From Blautia sp. AF19-10LB (GTDB taxonomy: Bacteria; Bacillota; Clostridia; Lachnospirales; Lachnospiraceae), in NCBI RefSeq assembly GCF_003461245.1, contig NZ_QTWS01000023.1:1-64000 (forward strand): a stretch of DNA of 64,000 bases, written 5' to 3'. Below, in pieces: positions 33,334-44,022 of the stretch. Made by a program: the position numbers and the translations under genes. A model generated the notes under the pieces. It was not told the origin of the DNA. It worked only from the letters and a program-made list of their open reading frames with translations, and ran no database searches. Each line of letters opens with the position of its first letter. Position 1 is the stretch's first letter.

Positions 33334-35742
33334 ATGGCAGATTCAAACAATTCATTCAAAAATAAAGTGATACGCAAGCTCAAAAGCGGTACCTGGTATC
33401 CTTTTTATAATACCTTTTATGAAAAGGTGCCGATCGACCGCCGTGAGATCCTCCTTGCTTCCAGAAGCGGGATTTCCCTGGAAAGCAATATTCTTGCGAT
33501 CTTTACAGAACTTTCCCGTCCGGAATACCGCAAATTCCGAAAAGTCCTGGCAGTTCAGAAGAGCTCCCGTGAACAGATTGAGAAAAAACTCGCTCATTAT
33601 CACATTTCCGTGGATAAGATTGTTCATATGAGCACCCCGGACTACTATTACCATCTGGCAAAGGCCGGCTACCTCATCAACGACACCACCTTCCCGGGAC
33701 GTTATATCAAGAAAAAAGGCCAGGTTTATCTCAACGTCTGGCACGGTACCCCGCTCAAACGCATGGGACAGGACAACGAGGAAGAACGCTATGACATGGG
33801 AAATATCATGCGAAATCTCCTGATGTCCGACTATCTCGTTTTTCCTAATTTATATATGGAAGAAAAAATGTCCGGAGCTTTTAACCTCAAAGAACTTTAT
33901 CGGGGAACGATTCTCCGCGAGGGCTATCCGCGAAATTCTATTTTCTTCGACCAGGAACACGGCAGGCTCCTCAAGGAAGTCCTGGGCTACCAGGGATGTC
34001 AGCTCAGCGTCTATATGCCGACCTTCCGCGGACGTACCGATGATGTAGAAGGCGATACCTACGTAGAGCAGGTACGCAGTTATCTTGAGGTAATTGATAA
34101 GGGCATGCAGGACGATCAGATTCTTCTTCTCAAGCTGCATCCACTTGTGCAGAAAGGGCTCGATCTCGACAATTACAGGCACATCCGCCCGTTCCCGTCA
34201 GAACTTGACACCTACGATGTACTGAATGCCTGCGACGTACTGATCACAGATTATTCCAGCGTCATGTACGACTTTGCAAATACTGGTCGTAAGATCATCC
34301 TCTTTGCCTATGACCTTGAGGATTATATGGGACACCGTGGCATGTACGAAGACATCCGCTCCTACCCGTTCCCGATCGCAGTAACACCGGAGGAAGTCCT
34401 GTCTGAACTTCAGGAACCGGGCGGCGGTGCTGACAGAGAATTTCTTGACAAATACTGTACCTTTGACCGACAGAAAGCGACACGCAATATCTGCCGCCAC
34501 GTACTTCTCGGCAAATATCTGTGTCAGGAACACAAAATGCCGGTCACAACGAAGAAAAAAGTCCTTCTCTACGCCGGCAGCCTCAAGCCAAACGGGATCA
34601 CGACCGCATACTTCAGCATGCTCCGCCATCTCGATACGGATGCCTGCGACTATTATATTTCCTACCGTTCCCCGTCCCTCAAGGAGCATCCGGAACGGCT
34701 TAATGGAATGCCGGAGGGATACCATTACTACCCTCTCGCCACAGAAATGAACCTCGATGTCCTCACCGCTGTGGCACAGATCCTGTATCTGAAATGGGGG
34801 ATCACTTCTTTTGGCATCCGGAAACGGCTTGAGAAAGCATACCGCCGGGAATGGCAGAAACATTTCGGAAACGCAGCCTTTGACCAGGTCGTTCACTATG
34901 ACGGCTACGAGAATTACATGATCGCACTCTTTGAACAGGCTCCCTGCACCAGAACGATCTGGGTGCATAACGACATGGAACGTGAGATCCAGGCCAAGGG
35001 AAATCCAAGCCTGCCACTTCTTCGTCATGCCTATGCCACTTATGACCATGTTGTGCCAGTCGGCGAGGATATCCGTCCTGCCGTGGAGCGCATCGGTGGA
35101 CGCACAGACAATATACAGGTGATCGCCAACTACATGGATGTCGAAAATATCCGCTCCAGAGCAGAACTTCCACTGACCTTTGACCCGGAAACCCAGTCCA
35201 ATGTCTCTCTTAGGAAACTCCAGAAAATCCTGGACTGCTCCGGTACGAAATTTATCAACATCGGAAGATACGCCCCGGAGAAAGGTCAGGAACGCCTGAT
35301 CCGTGCCTTTGACACCTTCTGGCACAGCCATCCAAAGACATGGCTTATCATCATTGGCGGAATGGGTGACCTGTACGAAAGCCTTCGCCGTCTTGCCAGA
35401 AGCCTGGAATCCGGACGGCACATCGTACTTCTTAAATCCATGAGTAATCCGATGCCAGTACTGAAACGCTGCGACTTTTTTATCCTCTCCTCTTTCTATG
35501 AGGGACAGGTTCTGGTCGTCCCGGAGGCAGATGTGCTCGGACTTCCTGTCGCAGCCTGTGATGTCAATGGAGCCAGATCTTTCCTCAAAGAATACGGCGG
35601 CACACTTCTGCCTGACAGTGAAGAAGGTGTGCTTCAGGGCATGGAAATGTATGCTTCCGGCAAGATTCATCCACTTCATGTCGACTACGAGACAAGAAAT
35701 CAGCAGATCATCCAGAAATGTGAGAAACTTTTCCAGGAGTAA
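33334..35742 (+). CDS. CDP-glycerol glycerophosphotransferase fused to GT4 glycosyltransferase
   Basis: This is an 802-residue two-domain protein. Residues about 1-400 match the TagB/TagF glycerophosphotransferase domain (LNVWHGTPLKRMG; LKLHPLV; DVLITDYSSVMYDFA). Residues about 410-800 form a GT-B GT4 domain (GSLKPNGITTAYF; INIGRYAPEKGQERLIRAF; SSFYEGQVLVVPEADVLGLPVAACDV). It probably builds a glycerol-phosphate-containing wall or surface polymer and adds sugar to it. No signal peptide; it probably works peripherally at the inner membrane face. The start lacks a strong ribosome-binding site (ACAGGGT). Confidence 0.85.
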   Translation: MADSNNSFKNKVIRKLKSGTWYPFYNTFYEKVPIDRREILLASRSGISLESNILAIFTELSRPEYRKFRKVLAVQKSSREQIEKKLAHYHISVDKIVHMSTPDYYYHLAKAGYLINDTTFPGRYIKKKGQVYLNVWHGTPLKRMGQDNEEERYDMGNIMRNLLMSDYLVFPNLYMEEKMSGAFNLKELYRGTILREGYPRNSIFFDQEHGRLLKEVLGYQGCQLSVYMPTFRGRTDDVEGDTYVEQVRSYLEVIDKGMQDDQILLLKLHPLVQKGLDLDNYRHIRPFPSELDTYDVLNACDVLITDYSSVMYDFANTGRKIILFAYDLEDYMGHRGMYEDIRSYPFPIAVTPEEVLSELQEPGGGADREFLDKYCTFDRQKATRNICRHVLLGKYLCQEHKMPVTTKKKVLLYAGSLKPNGITTAYFSMLRHLDTDACDYYISYRSPSLKEHPERLNGMPEGYHYYPLATEMNLDVLTAVAQILYLKWGITSFGIRKRLEKAYRREWQKHFGNAAFDQVVHYDGYENYMIALFEQAPCTRTIWVHNDMEREIQAKGNPSLPLLRHAYATYDHVVPVGEDIRPAVERIGGRTDNIQVIANYMDVENIRSRAELPLTFDPETQSNVSLRKLQKILDCSGTKFINIGRYAPEKGQERLIRAFDTFWHSHPKTWLIIIGGMGDLYESLRRLARSLESGRHIVLLKSMSNPMPVLKRCDFFILSSFYEGQVLVVPEADVLGLPVAACDVNGARSFLKEYGGTLLPDSEEGVLQGMEMYASGKIHPLHVDYETRNQQIIQKCEKLFQE

Positions 35743-35784
35743 GCTGCTGATCCACTTTTATACTACAGGAACGGAGAAAACATC

Positions 35785-37917
35785 ATGAAATCTTATCACC
35801 ATAAATTTGTATCTGACCACCCGCTTGAATCAACACCTATGGCTGAAATCGACGGTTTTCCGGTACGGCCGGGTATTTTTGACCTGAATGGAGCTACCCC
35901 GCTTCAGAACGGCGTGAACTTTACCATTCACACCTGCGGAGGAACTTCCTGCGAACTCCTTCTCTTCCACCGTGCACAGGAGGAGCCTTTTGCCGTTCTT
36001 CCTTTCCCTGAGGCTTACAAGATCGGCGATGTCTATTCCATGATCGTATATGGACTGAACATTGACGAATTCGAGTACGCTTACCGCGTGGACGGACCAT
36101 ACTGTCCGGAAAAAGGACTCTTATTCGACAAAAACAATGTTCTTCTCGACCCTTACGCCAAGGCTGTTGCCGGTCAGAGGACCTGGGGGATCCGCTGGGA
36201 CCATACCTACCATGCACGAGTGGTCAAGGACACCTTCGACTGGGGCGATGTTCCGCAGTCCAAGAAGGAGCTCTGCGACCTTATCATCTACGAACTGCAT
36301 GTAAGAAACTTCACACACCATCCTTCTTCCGGGGTTCAGCATCGAGGCACTTTTGCCGGACTGATGGAAAAGATCCCCTATCTCAAGGAACTCGGTATCA
36401 ATGCGGTCGAGCTGATGCCGATCTTTGAGTTCGATGAGACCATGAACGCAAGGACGGTCGACGGAACACAGTTACTCGAATGCTGGGGCTACAATACTGT
36501 GAGCTTTTTTGCTCCGAACAGCAGCTACTCTTCTGCCAACGAGCACAACAGAGAAGGTACAGAGCTCAAGACACTGATCCGTGAACTTCATGCAAACGGG
36601 ATTGAAGTCATCCTCGACGTTGTATTCAACCATACCGCAGAGGGCAACGAGAAGGGACCTTCCTTCAGTTTCAAGGGATTCGACAATAACATTTACTACA
36701 TGCTGACGCCGGACGGAAATTACTACAATTTCAGCGGCTGTGGAAACACTCTGAACTGCAACCATCCTGTCGTTCAGCAGCTGATTCTGGAATGCCTGCG
36801 TTACTGGACCATCAATTACCGTGTTGACGGCTTCCGCTTCGACCTCGCCAGCATCCTTGGACGAAATGAAGACGGTTCTCCGATGAACAATCCGCCGCTT
36901 CTGCGTACCCTCGCTGATGACCCGATCTTAAGCAATGTCAAGCTGATCGCGGAAGCATGGGATGCGGGCGGTCTTTATCAGGTTGGAAGTTTCCCGGCGA
37001 GCGGACGATGGGCTGAATGGAACGGCCGTTACCGTGACTCTCTGCGAAGCTTCCTTAAAGGCGACTGCTGGCAGGCGTGGGATGCCGCCTGGAGCATTTC
37101 CGGTTCCGGTGACCTTTATGGTGGTTTCTATGGAAATAACAAGAGCAATTACGCCGGTTACAATTCCTGCGTCAATTTCCTTACCTGTCATGACGGATTT
37201 ACACTTTATGACCTCTATGCTTACAATGATAAGCACAATGAGGCAAACGGATGGGACAATGCGGACGGTGCCAATGATAACCGAAGCTGGAACTGCGGTG
37301 CCGAGGGCGAAACCGATGATCCGGAAGTTCTCGCACTCCGCTACCGCATGATCCGCAACGCCTGTGCAGTCCTGATGTGCAGCCGTGGAACGCCGATGTT
37401 CCTCTCCGGCGATGAATTTGGAAATACCAAATACGGAAACAACAACAGCTACTGTCAGGACAGCAGGATCTCCTGGCTCGACTGGCGCATGCTTGACAAA
37501 AACCGCGATCTCTTTGAATTCTTCAAATTTATGATCGCATTCCGCAAGCAGCACACAGTTATCCACAAGAAGCTCCCGGATTCCGTCTGTGGCATGGACC
37601 CTATCCACACTCACAACATCAACGCAGACGAAGTGGATATCCCGAGAGATGCCCGCACCTTCTGCGTAAGCTTCACCGGCTATGACAAAGAAAAAGGCAG
37701 GGACGACCTCGTTTACGTGGCAGTCAACACCTACTGGGAGGATGTAACGATCACCCTTCCAAGTCTCAAAGGACACGGTGCATGGCACTTAAGCGTCAAC
37801 ACTTACGGCGACGAAAACGGCCGTTACTGCTACCCGGACGGCGAAGACCCGCGCATCGACCACAGCTTCATCATGCGCCCGAGAACGGTTGCGGTATTTA
37901 CCGGAAAGGATTTTTAA
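35785..37917 (+). CDS. glgX: Glycogen debranching enzyme, GlgX/isoamylase type (GH13)
   Basis: The 710-residue GH13 enzyme has an N-terminal CBM48-like domain (about 20-130), the catalytic barrel with DGFRFDLAS (nucleophile Asp), IAEAWDAGG (acid Glu) and LTCHDGFT (third Asp), and a C-terminal beta domain. It cleaves alpha-1,6 branches in glycogen or limit dextrin. It is 42 bp after the glycerophosphotransferase fusion on the same strand and may be co-transcribed, although no pathway link is obvious. A terminator follows. Confidence 0.92.
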   Translation: MKSYHHKFVSDHPLESTPMAEIDGFPVRPGIFDLNGATPLQNGVNFTIHTCGGTSCELLLFHRAQEEPFAVLPFPEAYKIGDVYSMIVYGLNIDEFEYAYRVDGPYCPEKGLLFDKNNVLLDPYAKAVAGQRTWGIRWDHTYHARVVKDTFDWGDVPQSKKELCDLIIYELHVRNFTHHPSSGVQHRGTFAGLMEKIPYLKELGINAVELMPIFEFDETMNARTVDGTQLLECWGYNTVSFFAPNSSYSSANEHNREGTELKTLIRELHANGIEVILDVVFNHTAEGNEKGPSFSFKGFDNNIYYMLTPDGNYYNFSGCGNTLNCNHPVVQQLILECLRYWTINYRVDGFRFDLASILGRNEDGSPMNNPPLLRTLADDPILSNVKLIAEAWDAGGLYQVGSFPASGRWAEWNGRYRDSLRSFLKGDCWQAWDAAWSISGSGDLYGGFYGNNKSNYAGYNSCVNFLTCHDGFTLYDLYAYNDKHNEANGWDNADGANDNRSWNCGAEGETDDPEVLALRYRMIRNACAVLMCSRGTPMFLSGDEFGNTKYGNNNSYCQDSRISWLDWRMLDKNRDLFEFFKFMIAFRKQHTVIHKKLPDSVCGMDPIHTHNINADEVDIPRDARTFCVSFTGYDKEKGRDDLVYVAVNTYWEDVTITLPSLKGHGAWHLSVNTYGDENGRYCYPDGEDPRIDHSFIMRPRTVAVFTGKDF

Positions 37918-37948
37918 GTTTCTGTTTGTGCACATAACAGATACAAAA

Positions 37949-37982
37949 ACGAGCTGGCATTCTACACGACATGTCAGCTCGT
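37949..37982. terminator. Terminator between glgX and araD
   Basis: ACGAGCTG...AT pairs with AT...CAGCTCGT around a 10-nt loop. The convergent position suggests bidirectional use. Confidence 0.75.
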
Positions 37983-37999
37983 TCGCTTTATCTGGTTAT

Positions 38000-38695
38000 T
38001 TATTTCTTAATCTGTCCATAATAAGCATTTGCACCATGTTTGCGGTAATAATGCTTATCCTGTAATTCCTGTGGTGCCGGTTTTACCTGTGGGTTAATCT
38101 GTTCGCAGCGGCATGCCATCTTGGCTACTTCTTCAAGAACAACTGCGTTGTGGACTGCTTCATGGGCATCCTTGCCCCAGGTGAATGGTCCGTGGTTCTT
38201 GCAGAGGACTGCAGGTACTGCTTCGTAGTCGCTGTTTTTGAAATATTCTGCGATCAGGACGCCGGTGTTTTTCTCATAAGCTTCATCAATCTCTTCTTTT
38301 GTCAGGTTGCGTACACATGGAACTTCACCGTAGATGTAGTCTGCATGAGTGGTTCCGTAGCATGGAATGGATCTTCCTGCCTGTGCCCAGCTTGTTGCCC
38401 ACGGAGAATGGGTATGTACGATTCCTCCGATATTCGGGAATTCATTATAGAGAACGACATGTGTTGCTGTATCGGAAGATGGATTATATTCACCCTCTAC
38501 TTTGTTTCCCTGAAGGTCTACAACTACCATATCTTCCGGTCTGAGCTTATCATAATCTACCCCGCTCGGTTTGATGACAAACAATCCCTTTTCACGGTCA
38601 ATGCCGCTGACATTTCCCCAGGTGAATGTGACCAGTCCGTATTTCGGAAGATCCATATTGGCTTTGTATACTTCTTCTTTTAATTTCTCAAGCAT
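38000..38695 (-). CDS. araD: L-ribulose-5-phosphate 4-epimerase
   Basis: The 231-residue class II aldolase-fold epimerase has TWGNVSG and the zinc ligands in HTHSPWA and the C-terminal YYRKHG. It interconverts L-ribulose 5-phosphate and D-xylulose 5-phosphate. The start at 38695 follows GGAGAG and gives the usual AraD length; an ATG at 38716 is discarded. It is the last gene of the arabinose operon, separated from the kinase by a hairpin. Confidence 0.95.
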   Translation of the reverse strand: MLEKLKEEVYKANMDLPKYGLVTFTWGNVSGIDREKGLFVIKPSGVDYDKLRPEDMVVVDLQGNKVEGEYNPSSDTATHVVLYNEFPNIGGIVHTHSPWATSWAQAGRSIPCYGTTHADYIYGEVPCVRNLTKEEIDEAYEKNTGVLIAEYFKNSDYEAVPAVLCKNHGPFTWGKDAHEAVHNAVVLEEVAKMACRCEQINPQVKPAPQELQDKHYYRKHGANAYYGQIKK

Positions 38696-38716
38696 TATTT
38701 TCTCTCCTTTGCACAA

Positions 38717-38748
38717 AACGTAAGCCGTTGTTTCCAGCAGCTTACGTT
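38717..38748 (-). terminator. Intercistronic hairpin between the kinase gene and araD
   Basis: A 9-bp perfect stem (AACGTAAGC with GCTTACGTT) followed by TTTTGTG on the minus strand. It may attenuate araD or protect the upstream mRNA. Confidence 0.6.
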
Positions 38749-38762
38749 TTATCTTTTTATTC

Positions 38763-40367
38763 TTACCAGATCTTGGACTCTACTGCTGCCCGTTCGATCG
38801 GCAGGCCTTTGAGATATCTGTCCATAAACTTATTGAATCCTTCTACACCTTCCGGTTTCGGATCGAGGGTGCTTCCTTCATTTCCGGCAAATACACGGTT
38901 GTCCAGGAATTCATCCAGAGTCTCTCCGTCTTTCTTATCAACAAGATAAGCAGCCAGAAGTGCGATTCCCCATGCACCGCCCTCACCTGCGGTTGACATA
39001 ACAGATACCGGTGCATTCACTGCGTCCGCAAGGATCTGCTGTCCGACGCCTTTGGTCTTGAACAGTCCGCCGTGTCCTAAGAGTCTGTCGATCTTGACAT
39101 GCTCCTGGTCGATCAGGATGTTTAAGCCCACGCGCATTGCTCCAAGGCAGGTGTAAAGATTGGTCCTCATAAAGTTTGCAAGTGTGAATTTACTTTCAGG
39201 AGAACGAACGAATAACGGACGTCCTTCTTCGAATCCTGTCATATGCTCTCCGGAGAAATAGCAGTAGGACAGAAGTCCGCCGCAGTCCGGATCACCTTCC
39301 AGTGCTTTGTTGTAAAGGGTTCCGAACAGTTTGTTCATATCCACTTCCATTCCCATTGCTTCTGCAAATTCCTTAAATACATTTACCCATGCATTCAGGT
39401 CAGAAGTACAGTTGTTGGAATGTGCCATGGCAACAGCATCACCGGCCGGTGTAGTTACCATATCGATCTCTTTGTATGGTTTGGAAAGTGCCTTTTCCAG
39501 AACGATCATTGCAAACACGGAAGTACCTGCGGATACGTTTCCTGTGCGCTGTTTTACGCTGTTGGTAGCTACCATACCGGTTCCTGCGTCACCTTCCGGC
39601 GGGCACATCGGGATTCCGGCTTTGAGCCTGCCTGACGGATCAAGGAACTTCGCGCCCTCTTCTGTCAGGGTTCCGGCATCCTGTCCTGCGACCAGGACTT
39701 CCGGCATGATGTCACGGAGTTTCCACTGGAATCCGTAAGGCTCTACCAGTTTGTCAAATTTCTCAACCATTTCCTGGTTGTAATCTTTTGTCTCAGAATC
39801 AACAGGGAACATTCCTGCTGCATCACCGATACCAAGAACACGTTTTCCTGTCAGCATACGGTGTACATAAGCTTCCAGTGTGCACATGTAGTCGATATCC
39901 TTCACATGCTCTTCTCCGTTCAGGATCGCCTGATACAGATGTGCGATGCTCCATCTCTGCGGGATATTGTACTGGAAAAGCTCCAGAAGTTTCTCAGAAG
40001 CTTCTCCTGTGATATTGTTTCTCCAGGTACGGAACGGAACCAGAAGCTTTCCACCTTTATCAAATGGCATATATCCATGCATCATGGCACTGATTCCAAG
40101 TGCACCGACACTTGTCAGCTCTACTCCATATTTCTCCTGAACATCCTTTACCAGATCGCTGTAGCTTCCCTGCAGACCGTTTCTGATATCATCCAGAGAG
40201 TAGGTCCATACTCCATTTTCATAACGGTTCTCCCACTCATAGCTTCCGGATGCAATCGGATTATATTTGTCATCTACCAGAACCGCTTTGATCCTGGTAG
40301 ATCCGAACTCTATTCCAAGTGCTGTTTTGTTATTTAAAATAGCTGTCTTTGCTTCGTTTACACTCAT
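38763..40367 (-). CDS. FGGY-family sugar kinase, probable L-ribulokinase
   Basis: The 534-residue FGGY kinase has the phosphate-1 motif [15 protein letters not shown] near residue 17, an ISAMMHGYM substrate segment and the phosphate-2/adenosine motifs ([28 protein letters not shown]). Its place between araA and araD argues that it phosphorylates L-ribulose. It differs clearly from classical E. coli or Bacillus AraB, whose opening is IGIDFGT-type, and belongs to a branch often annotated only as carbohydrate kinase. It may therefore be a non-orthologous AraB replacement. Confidence 0.8.
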   Translation of the reverse strand: MSVNEAKTAILNNKTALGIEFGSTRIKAVLVDDKYNPIASGSYEWENRYENGVWTYSLDDIRNGLQGSYSDLVKDVQEKYGVELTSVGALGISAMMHGYMPFDKGGKLLVPFRTWRNNITGEASEKLLELFQYNIPQRWSIAHLYQAILNGEEHVKDIDYMCTLEAYVHRMLTGKRVLGIGDAAGMFPVDSETKDYNQEMVEKFDKLVEPYGFQWKLRDIMPEVLVAGQDAGTLTEEGAKFLDPSGRLKAGIPMCPPEGDAGTGMVATNSVKQRTGNVSAGTSVFAMIVLEKALSKPYKEIDMVTTPAGDAVAMAHSNNCTSDLNAWVNVFKEFAEAMGMEVDMNKLFGTLYNKALEGDPDCGGLLSYCYFSGEHMTGFEEGRPLFVRSPESKFTLANFMRTNLYTCLGAMRVGLNILIDQEHVKIDRLLGHGGLFKTKGVGQQILADAVNAPVSVMSTAGEGGAWGIALLAAYLVDKKDGETLDEFLDNRVFAGNEGSTLDPKPEGVEGFNKFMDRYLKGLPIERAAVESKIW

Positions 40368-40405
40368 TGTAAATCCTCCCGACTTTTGTGTTTACCACAT
40401 CCGCC

Positions 40406-41905
40406 TTACTTTCTGAATGCGAGTTCATTCCATCTCAGCTCATTCTTGAAGTTGCGGATGGTTGTGTCTTTGTCAATGTAGACAGCTTCGATTCCCATTG
40501 CTGCTGCCCAGTCACCCATCTGTTCAGCAGTCAGGTCATAAGAAAATGCAGTATGATGAGCGCCGCCTGCGAGGATCCATGCCTCTGCTCCTGTTGCCAG
40601 ATCCGGCTGTGGAGTCCAGAATGCGCTTCCTACCGGAAGTTTCGGCATCGGTTTCTCTGTCTTCTTGCACTCAACATCATTGATGATCAGACGGAATCTG
40701 TCGCCAAGATCCACCAGAGAAGTTGCGATCGCCGGGCCTGTCTTGGATGTAAATACAAGTCTTGCCGGGTCTTCTCTGTCACCCATGGAAAGCGGGCATA
40801 CCTTGATGCCGATCTTGCCATCAGCGATGGTCGGGCAGACTTCCAGCATATGTGACTGAAGAATGCCTTCCTTACCTGGAACAAGATTGTATGTATAATC
40901 TTCCATGAAAGAAGTTCCCTTCGCATCCTTCACGTCTGCAGTCATGATCTTCATCAGACGTACCATTGCTGCTGTCTTCCAGTCACCTTCTGCGCCGAAT
41001 CCATATCCCTTCTCCATAAGGCGCTGCATTGCCAGTCCCGGAAGCTGCTGTAAGCCGCCAAGATCACCGAAATGAGTAACAACTGCCTGGTAATTCTTTT
41101 CTTCCAGAAATCTCTCAAATCCGATCTCAATTGCTGCCTGTACTGCTACATGACGTTTGAATTCTTCCGGGTCTCTGCCCTCAAGAAGAATATCATATTT
41201 ATTATAATATTCTTCAACCAAAACATCAATATCGCCTTTGGAAACATCCTTCACATAATCGCATACTTCATTGACCGGATAAGCGTCAACTTCCCATCCG
41301 AATTTGATCTGTGCCTCTACTTTATCGCCCTCGGTAACAGCTACGTTTCTCATGTTATCAGCGACACGGCATACACGGATATGGCTGCTCTCCATGATTC
41401 CGACTGCGGTACGCATCCAGGATGCCAGTCTCTCCTGTACTTTCTTGTCAGCCCAGTGTCCGACGATGACTTTTCTCTCGATTCCCATACGGGTAACGAT
41501 ATGTCCATACTCTCTTCCACCATGAGCAGACTGGTTCTCATTCATGAAATCCATGTCGATCGTGTCATATGGGATTTCTTCATTAAACTGTGTGTGCAGA
41601 TGGCACAGCGGTTTTCTGTATTCTTTCAGACCAAGGATCCAGGATTTTGCCGGTGAGAAGGTATGCATCCATGTGATAACACCAGCGCATTCGTCGTCGT
41701 CATTTGCCTCGTTGAATGTTTTACGGATCAGTTCGTTTGTGATCAGTGTCGGTTTCCATACCAATTCGAATGGAAGAACGCCGGATTTGTTCAGTTCTTC
41801 TACGATGATCCTGGAGTGCTCTGCTACTTTTCTTAAGCACTCATCTCCGTAAAGATCCTGTGAACCTGTGCAAAACCAGAATTTGTAATTTTTACCTGTG
41901 ATCAT
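40406..41905 (-). CDS. araA: L-arabinose isomerase
   Basis: The 499-residue protein has the AraA opening FWFCTGSQDLYG, metal-binding Glu/His residues in the GFGAEGDWKTAA and LEVCPTIA regions, and HHTAFS near the C-terminus. It converts L-arabinose to L-ribulose. Length is typical. It follows the ABC permease genes by 48 bp and precedes the FGGY kinase by 38 bp. Confidence 0.97.
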   Translation of the reverse strand: MITGKNYKFWFCTGSQDLYGDECLRKVAEHSRIIVEELNKSGVLPFELVWKPTLITNELIRKTFNEANDDDECAGVITWMHTFSPAKSWILGLKEYRKPLCHLHTQFNEEIPYDTIDMDFMNENQSAHGGREYGHIVTRMGIERKVIVGHWADKKVQERLASWMRTAVGIMESSHIRVCRVADNMRNVAVTEGDKVEAQIKFGWEVDAYPVNEVCDYVKDVSKGDIDVLVEEYYNKYDILLEGRDPEEFKRHVAVQAAIEIGFERFLEEKNYQAVVTHFGDLGGLQQLPGLAMQRLMEKGYGFGAEGDWKTAAMVRLMKIMTADVKDAKGTSFMEDYTYNLVPGKEGILQSHMLEVCPTIADGKIGIKVCPLSMGDREDPARLVFTSKTGPAIATSLVDLGDRFRLIINDVECKKTEKPMPKLPVGSAFWTPQPDLATGAEAWILAGGAHHTAFSYDLTAEQMGDWAAAMGIEAVYIDKDTTIRNFKNELRWNELAFRK

Positions 41906-41953
41906 GCTTCAAAAACCTCCATATATTTTTTCTTATATCTTATTATTAACCTG

Positions 41954-42964
41954 TTATTTTTTCTTCTTAGCAGATGCCAGTACAGACTGGATCACGATGA
42001 AGAAGCAGAGCAGTGCGGAAAGTACGATTCGTACCCACCAGCTTGATAAAGTACCCTGTGCAGTGATCAGACTGGAGATCGTTCCTTTGATCAGTACACC
42101 AAACATGGAACCGATCGGAGTTCCAACACCACCGGAAAGAAGTGTTCCACCGATAACGGCTGAGGAGATCGCATCCATCTCAAGACCTTTTGCCTGCTCT
42201 ACGAAGCCTGCACAGCTGTTGAGGCAGAAAAGGAATCCGCCAAGTCCTGCAAGAAAGCCATCCAGTACATAAGCACGGAACATTGTTTTCTTGACATCAA
42301 GTCCCATCATCAGGGCACTCTGTCTGTTTCCACCGATCGCATACAGTTTACGTCCGAATTTGAAATATTTCAGAAGCACTGCGATAATGAGAACTACGAT
42401 GATTGCGATCACTACTGTCGGCGGGATGTACGCCGGGATAAATTTACCTTTTTTGTTTGTAGAACCAAATGGCATGTAGAAACGGTAGTTTGCCCATTTC
42501 AGGAATACTTCGTTTTTGATGGAGATCATGTCTGTACTGATGATCGCTGTCATACCACGTCCGAAGAACATGCCGGCAAGTGTTACGATAAATGGCTGGA
42601 TTCCCATGTAAGTTACCAGAAATCCCTGTACGATACCAAAAGCAAGGCCGATCAGAAGTGCAGCAAGGACTGCTACATATGCACTCACGCCTTTGTTTTC
42701 CATAAGGTCTGCCATTACCATGCAGACAAGAGCTGTTACAGAACCAACGGAGATATCAATACCACCGGTGATCATAACGATCGTCAGACCACAGGAAATA
42801 ACGAGAAGACCTGCATTGGATACAAAAAGATTCAGAAACATCTGTGGTTTTGCAAAACCTTTATCTGCAAAAATCACCATACCTGCTGCATACATTACAA
42901 AGAACAGGACGATCGTGATCAGCAGCAGAAATCCGGTACTTGTCATTTTCTTTTTCTGTTTCAT
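41954..42964 (-). CDS. yjfF: Furanose ABC transporter permease YjfF-like
   Basis: The 336-residue permease of the RbsC family (BPD_transp_2) has about nine helices and the EAA-like segment GGFLFCLNSCAGFVEQAKGLEMDAISSAVIGGTLLSGG. Order and sequence resemble E. coli YjfF of the YtfQRT-YjfF galactofuranose importer. Its ATG overlaps the stop of the upstream permease by one base (TAATG). It is the last transport gene before araA. Confidence 0.88.
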   Translation of the reverse strand: MKQKKKMTSTGFLLLITIVLFFVMYAAGMVIFADKGFAKPQMFLNLFVSNAGLLVISCGLTIVMITGGIDISVGSVTALVCMVMADLMENKGVSAYVAVLAALLIGLAFGIVQGFLVTYMGIQPFIVTLAGMFFGRGMTAIISTDMISIKNEVFLKWANYRFYMPFGSTNKKGKFIPAYIPPTVVIAIIVVLIIAVLLKYFKFGRKLYAIGGNRQSALMMGLDVKKTMFRAYVLDGFLAGLGGFLFCLNSCAGFVEQAKGLEMDAISSAVIGGTLLSGGVGTPIGSMFGVLIKGTISSLITAQGTLSSWWVRIVLSALLCFFIVIQSVLASAKKKK

Positions 42965-44022
42965 TATTTCTGACCTCCCTCTGCTGCAACGGAAACTTTT
43001 TTGCTTCTGTGGCTTTCTACAAATTTCTTGAATACATCACTCTGTAAGGTAACGATGATGATAACGACGATTGCTTTGTAAACAGGAAGCTGATCGGCTT
43101 TTACATTCATTGCATACAGAGTTGTTGTCAGTGCCTGAATGGTATAAGCTCCGATCACGGAACCGATCAGGCTGAATTTACCACCACCGAGGAAGTTGCC
43201 GCCAAGTGCAACTGCAAGGATGGCATCCATCTCAAGGTTCAGACCGATGTTATTTGCATCTGCGGAATAGATACGGCTGGATGCTACCAGTCCGGCGATT
43301 CCGGCAAGGACACCACAGATCACATAGGTCAGGAACTTGATCATGGTAGAATTAAGGCCTACCAGTCGTGCTGCTTTTCCATTGATACCTACACTCTCAA
43401 TATAAAGTCCAAGAGCTGTTTTCTTAAGGATAATTGCTACGATCACTACTGTTACGATTGCAAAGAGTACCGGAGTCGGAACCGGTGATTTACCGATATA
43501 TCCACCTGCCATCTGGAAAGATTCCACACGGATGTAGGTGATCTGACCATTTGTGACAAGCTGTGCAATACCACGGCCTGCTGTATAAAGGATCAGGGTT
43601 GCAACCATCGGCTGAATGTTAAGCTTCGCTACCAGAAGTCCATTGAATGCACCGCACAGTGCTGATGCAAGAAGTGCTGCGATAACTGCAAGAACAAGTG
43701 AATTCTGATATGCTGTTACAGAAGATGCACCGCCGGATAAGATCTGGCAGCAAACTGCTGCAGCAACTGCCATGACTGCACCGACACTGATATCCTGTCC
43801 ACCGGATGCCGCTGTGACAAGTGTCATGCCGACTGCAAGGATTACCAGCTCAGATGCACGGTTGATAACGTCGATAACATATCCATAAAGGACACCATTT
43901 CGAATTGTGATATTAAAGAAGTCCGGAGTCTTGATCACATTGATCAGAAGAACTGCGATCAGACACACGATAGGAAGAAAAAGTCTCGCGCTTGTGATCT
44001 TTTTTAATTTGCTGTTACTCAT
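42964..44022 (-). CDS. ytfT: Furanose ABC transporter permease YtfT-like
   Basis: The 352-residue RbsC-type permease has about nine helices and motifs SGGQDISVGAVMAV and NLEMDAILAVALGGNFLGGGKFSL. It forms the membrane pore with the YjfF-like subunit. It starts inside the ATPase stop (ATGA overlap), so the three transporter subunits are translationally linked. Confidence 0.88.
   Translation of the reverse strand: MSNSKLKKITSARLFLPIVCLIAVLLINVIKTPDFFNITIRNGVLYGYVIDVINRASELVILAVGMTLVTAASGGQDISVGAVMAVAAAVCCQILSGGASSVTAYQNSLVLAVIAALLASALCGAFNGLLVAKLNIQPMVATLILYTAGRGIAQLVTNGQITYIRVESFQMAGGYIGKSPVPTPVLFAIVTVVIVAIILKKTALGLYIESVGINGKAARLVGLNSTMIKFLTYVICGVLAGIAGLVASSRIYSADANNIGLNLEMDAILAVALGGNFLGGGKFSLIGSVIGAYTIQALTTTLYAMNVKADQLPVYKAIVVIIIVTLQSDVFKKFVESHRSKKVSVAAEGGQK

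Noticed and set aside
34198..35679. 493-codon open frame opposite the glycerophosphotransferase fusion
   Set aside because: Antisense shadow; the plus-strand protein carries all the conserved motifs.
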